14,755 nt of DNA from Candidatus Woesearchaeota archaeon (GTDB lineage Archaea > Nanobdellota > Nanobdellia > Woesearchaeales > GW2011-AR9): NCBI GenBank assembly GCA_016213985.1, contig JACRPJ010000008.1, forward strand, positions 1 through 14,755. Direction: 5' to 3'. Shown here piece by piece: positions 13,371 through 14,755 of this stretch. The first letter of the stretch is position 1. Each line of letters starts with the position of its first letter. The translations under genes were made by a program, and so were the position numbers. A model generated the notes under the pieces. It saw only the letters and a program-made list of their open reading frames with translations, had not been told where the DNA came from and ran no database searches.

Positions 13371-13380
13371 AGTTTAAAAA
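13371..13380 (-). promoter_or_regulatory. TATA-like element of the T2SSF operon
   Basis: The minus strand reads TTTTTAAACT, about 37 bases upstream of the ATG at 13334. This predicts a short leader that still contains the SD at 13343-13352. Confidence 0.45.
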
Positions 13381-13408
13381 GATTGTTGCAGGGAGATGGT
13401 ATATACAA

Positions 13409-13446
13409 ATAACTGCGCAGGTTATATCTCATTAGTGCGCAGTTAT
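13409..13446. repeat. Perfect 11-bp inverted repeat
   Basis: ATAACTGCGCA (13409-13419) and TGCGCAGTTAT (13436-13446) are exact inverted copies separated by 16 bases. The right arm includes the stop codon of the truncated toxin frame. It could be a terminator-like stem, a protein-binding site upstream of the T2SSF promoter, or an end of an element. Confidence 0.75.
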
Positions 13447-13565
13447 CTTACAACGGGCAGGGCGACTATTAGAAATTGAAGATCTTCCTCAAAGATGATT
13501 TCCTCAGTTTTCCCTTTCTTTATCAAGACAGAAAAAAGTATATTAGCATCAATTTCGAAATCCAT
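13443..13565 (-). pseudogene. Truncated PIN-domain (VapC-like) toxin gene
   Basis: The ATG at 13565 lies one base after the antitoxin stop. The 40-residue product begins MDFEIDANILFSVLIKKGKT and continues to EEDLQF. This is the first strand and helix of a PIN domain, with the first catalytic aspartate (D6 in IDANIL). Then it breaks into an unrelated tail (LIVALPVVR) and stops. Full PIN toxins are about 130-140 residues, with three more acidic residues. None of the three downstream frames resumes the domain. The break lies within six bases of the arm of an inverted repeat, so truncation by rearrangement is likely. The fragment cannot be an active ribonuclease. Confidence 0.75.
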
Positions 13566-13566
13566 C

Positions 13567-13791
13567 TTAAGCCGGCGGTCTCCTCTTGGCGAGCTTCTTG
13601 TTAAGCTCTCTCCCTAACCTTATGGCATCTTCCTCTGTAAGGGTGCTTTTTGACTTGAATTTCTTTATGAATTCTAAGTCAGCTATCTTCTCATTAATAG
13701 CTTCTCTTGCGACAGCGCTCCAATTAATCTCGGCAAAGGAGTCCATCTTGTGTTTCAACTCAGAGGGTATTGATAATGTTACATTTACCAT
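13567..13791 (-). CDS. Ribbon-helix-helix antitoxin (VapB-like)
   Basis: A 74-aa protein. The N-terminal strand MVNVTLSIPSELKHKMDSFA (1-20) and the helix pair after it (INWSAVAREAINEKIADLEF) form a ribbon-helix-helix DNA-binding fold. The basic C-terminal tail (TEEDAIRLGRELNKKLAKRR) is the usual toxin-binding part. In an intact pair it would neutralise a PIN toxin and repress its own promoter. Here the toxin that follows is truncated, so the antitoxin is orphaned or acts on a toxin elsewhere. The ATG follows AGTGATAA (13793-13800 on the minus strand), an SD-like sequence. Confidence 0.85.
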   Translation of the reverse strand: MVNVTLSIPSELKHKMDSFAEINWSAVAREAINEKIADLEFIKKFKSKSTLTEEDAIRLGRELNKKLAKRRPPA

Positions 13792-13836
13792 TTTATCACT
13801 TTTGTATTAAGTGTTCATGTATGTAAATATGTGCTA

Positions 13837-13850
13837 ACATATAAATATTG
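13837..13850 (-). promoter_or_regulatory. TATA-like element of the antitoxin gene
   Basis: The minus strand reads CAATATTTATATGT, about 46 bases upstream of the antitoxin ATG. The region between them has repeated ATGT/ACAT units (13815-13840), which could be an autoregulatory operator. Confidence 0.4.
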
Positions 13851-14009
13851 TGTTTTTAAGTCGCCCTGTCCTTAAGACATAGACTTTGCTTTGCAAAACA
13901 CGTTTGCCGGCAGTATGAGCCAAATGAAGTTTTGTATTCCTCTTTATCGCGACGTAACTAACCCTCTCCCGGTTGAGCATTTAGATAGTTTATTACTATT
14001 AGGTAGAAA

Positions 14010-14021
14010 AATATTTAAATA
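14010..14021 (+). promoter_or_regulatory. Promoter and SD of the 129-aa gene
   Basis: AATATTTAAATA is a strong archaeal TATA element. Transcription would start near 14043. GGAGGG at 14053-14058 is a clear SD, eight bases before the ATG at 14067. The rest of the 275-base gap from 13792 holds the antitoxin promoter and one inverted-repeat arm. Nothing coding is seen between 13872 and 14009. Confidence 0.6.
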
Positions 14022-14066
14022 ACCTCCTGTTTTTAAAGAGAAGTTAACAAATGGAGGGAAGTAAAA

Positions 14067-14456
14067 ATGGACTTAGTTCAGCAAATAAAAACAAAAGGAG
14101 CAAAAGCACAAGAAAAGCCATCCTTGCCTCTGGTTTTGCAAATCATTCCGGGACAAGCTAAAACCGGCGTATATTGTAAGTTTGAAGCCGGAACGTGGGA
14201 AGGCGAAAATATAGCGAGCTTGGTAAACGCTGCGTTGAAAAGAGAGTACAGTATTGAAGACCGGGAAGTGCTAGCTAAAATCAAAGAGCAGGTGAATGAT
14301 GGAGGAAAACTCCTTTATCAGGGCAAAGATATTGATACGAATGGGCTATCCGCCTACCTGGTGAAAGAAAAAACAGACTCTGGCCAGGAATATTTTTACT
14401 CCGAGCTTAAAGCCATAAAAGCACAAGAGGGTGGCGGTTATTGTGGCTACTATTAG
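14067..14456 (+). CDS. Unknown 129-aa protein with Gly-Gly-Gly tail; possible ubiquitin-like fold
   Basis: A soluble 129-aa protein with a strong SD and TATA box. I do not recognise it with confidence. After a basic N-terminal stretch (1-17), a strand pair (LPLVLQIIPGQ, then GVYCKFEAG) leads to a helix, ENIASLVNAALKRE (about 47-60). A second part follows with KLLYQGKDI, a loop, and the strand EYFYSELKAIKAQEGGGYCGYY at the end. Strand-strand-helix-strands followed by a terminal Gly-Gly is the layout of ubiquitin-like beta-grasp proteins. Five residues follow the glycines and would need removal by a JAB-type protease. This reading is speculative, since no family motif is decisive. A second gene starts 54 bases downstream and is probably co-transcribed. 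Confidence 0.6.
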   Translation: MDLVQQIKTKGAKAQEKPSLPLVLQIIPGQAKTGVYCKFEAGTWEGENIASLVNAALKREYSIEDREVLAKIKEQVNDGGKLLYQGKDIDTNGLSAYLVKEKTDSGQEYFYSELKAIKAQEGGGYCGYY

Positions 14457-14510
14457 GCAGGATTCAGAATCAGACTGAGCAGGAGGGTTAAGCCGGGCAG
14501 GGTAAAATGA

Positions 14511-14755
14511 ATGGATACACCGCTATCTAAAACCATCTTTGGAGAGTTGAATGAGCTTTGGCTGGACCCAAATGAGGTTATTTACTATCCCTTGCTGCTC
14601 GATCCTGAAATAGAGAAAGAATCAAAAAATAATAAACTAATCAAAAGAGAGAATGGGCAAGCCTACATTAAAGGCCCAAGCCTAAATAATATTCTGGAAT
14701 GCTTTGGAGAGATTTATCCCCGGCTTTACCAACAAAAAAAGAAAGAAGTTCTGGA
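14511..14755 (+). CDS. Unknown protein, 5' part only (runs off the window)
   Basis: An open frame from the ATG at 14511 continues for 81 codons to the window edge without a stop. It begins MDTPLSKTIFGELNELWLDP and includes VIYYPLLLDPEIEKE, KRENGQAYIKGP and ECFGEIYPRLYQQKKKE. It is soluble, charged and mixed helical and strand in character. No family is recognised. GGGCAGGG at 14495-14502 could serve as an SD. An overlapping ATG at 14507 stops after seven codons and is not the start. It follows the 129-aa gene on the same strand with no promoter seen between them. Confidence 0.65.
   Translation, partial: MDTPLSKTIFGELNELWLDPNEVIYYPLLLDPEIEKESKNNKLIKRENGQAYIKGPSLNNILECFGEIYPRLYQQKKKEVL

Larger units (their letters stand above)
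13455..13871. repeat. 13-bp imperfect inverted repeats enclosing the antitoxin unit
   Basis: GGGCAGGGCGACT (13455-13467) and AGTCGCCCTGTCC (13859-13871) match in inverted orientation at 12 of 13 bases. They enclose 417 bp holding the antitoxin, its promoter and the toxin fragment. No target-site duplication is seen outside the arms. The shorter GGGCAGGG recurs at 14495-14502. Confidence 0.6.

Noticed and set aside
13586..13810. Plus-strand frame opposite the antitoxin
   Set aside because: It mirrors the RHH gene, which has a recognisable fold, an SD and a promoter on the minus strand.
1..14755. CRISPR array, rRNA genes, insertion sequences, self-splicing introns
   Set aside because: No regularly spaced repeats, rRNA signatures or transposase-like frames were seen on either strand.

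Overview
The window reads as archaeal DNA, most likely from a small-genome lineage of the DPANN type. The evidence is: AT-rich TATA elements about 25 bp upstream of starts; short or absent leaders; tRNA genes interrupted by short bulge-helix-bulge introns; split T2SSF/ArlJ-type membrane proteins; and several conserved-looking proteins of no recognised family. The archaeal call is firm. The DPANN placement is an inference from the gene repertoire.

Layout. Bases 15-2808 (+) hold one tightly packed operon: a HEPN-like protein, an MNT-type nucleotidyltransferase, the C-terminal subunit of transketolase and a thioredoxin-reductase-like flavoprotein. Bases 2852-5070 (-) hold two soluble proteins of unknown function in one operon. 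Bases 5134-6923 (-) hold an MFS transporter followed by a SAM methyltransferase. A tRNA-Val(GAC) gene at 7020-7168 (+) carries three predicted introns and is followed after 19 bases by a small membrane protein with a PH-like tail. Bases 7812-10929 (+) hold a visibly AT-richer three-gene cluster: a dehydrogenase resembling N5-(carboxyethyl)ornithine synthase and two ATP-grasp ligases. A tRNA-Phe(GAA) gene at 10987-11147 (+) also carries three predicted introns. Bases 11168-13334 (-) hold two overlapping T2SSF proteins. Bases 13443-13871 hold an intact RHH antitoxin, a truncated PIN toxin and a pair of 13-bp inverted repeats. Bases 14067-14755 (+) hold a 129-aa protein ending in a Gly-Gly-Gly tail and the start of a further unknown gene that runs off the window.

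How the genes may work together. The best candidate for an undescribed system is the 7812-10929 cluster. An opine-type reductive condensation (dehydrogenase) followed by two ATP-dependent carboxylate-amine ligations would make a small peptide-like metabolite. It sits between two tRNA genes and differs in composition from its neighbours, which suggests acquisition. The second clear novelty is the pair of tRNA genes, each interrupted in the D arm, the anticodon loop and the T arm. This predicts a tRNA-splicing endonuclease of relaxed specificity. The third is the 14067 locus, a speculative ubiquitin-like modifier. No CRISPR array, rRNA gene, insertion sequence or transposase was seen. The two longest stretches without a protein-coding gene are the tRNA-Val region and the 275 bases upstream of 14067; both are described below.
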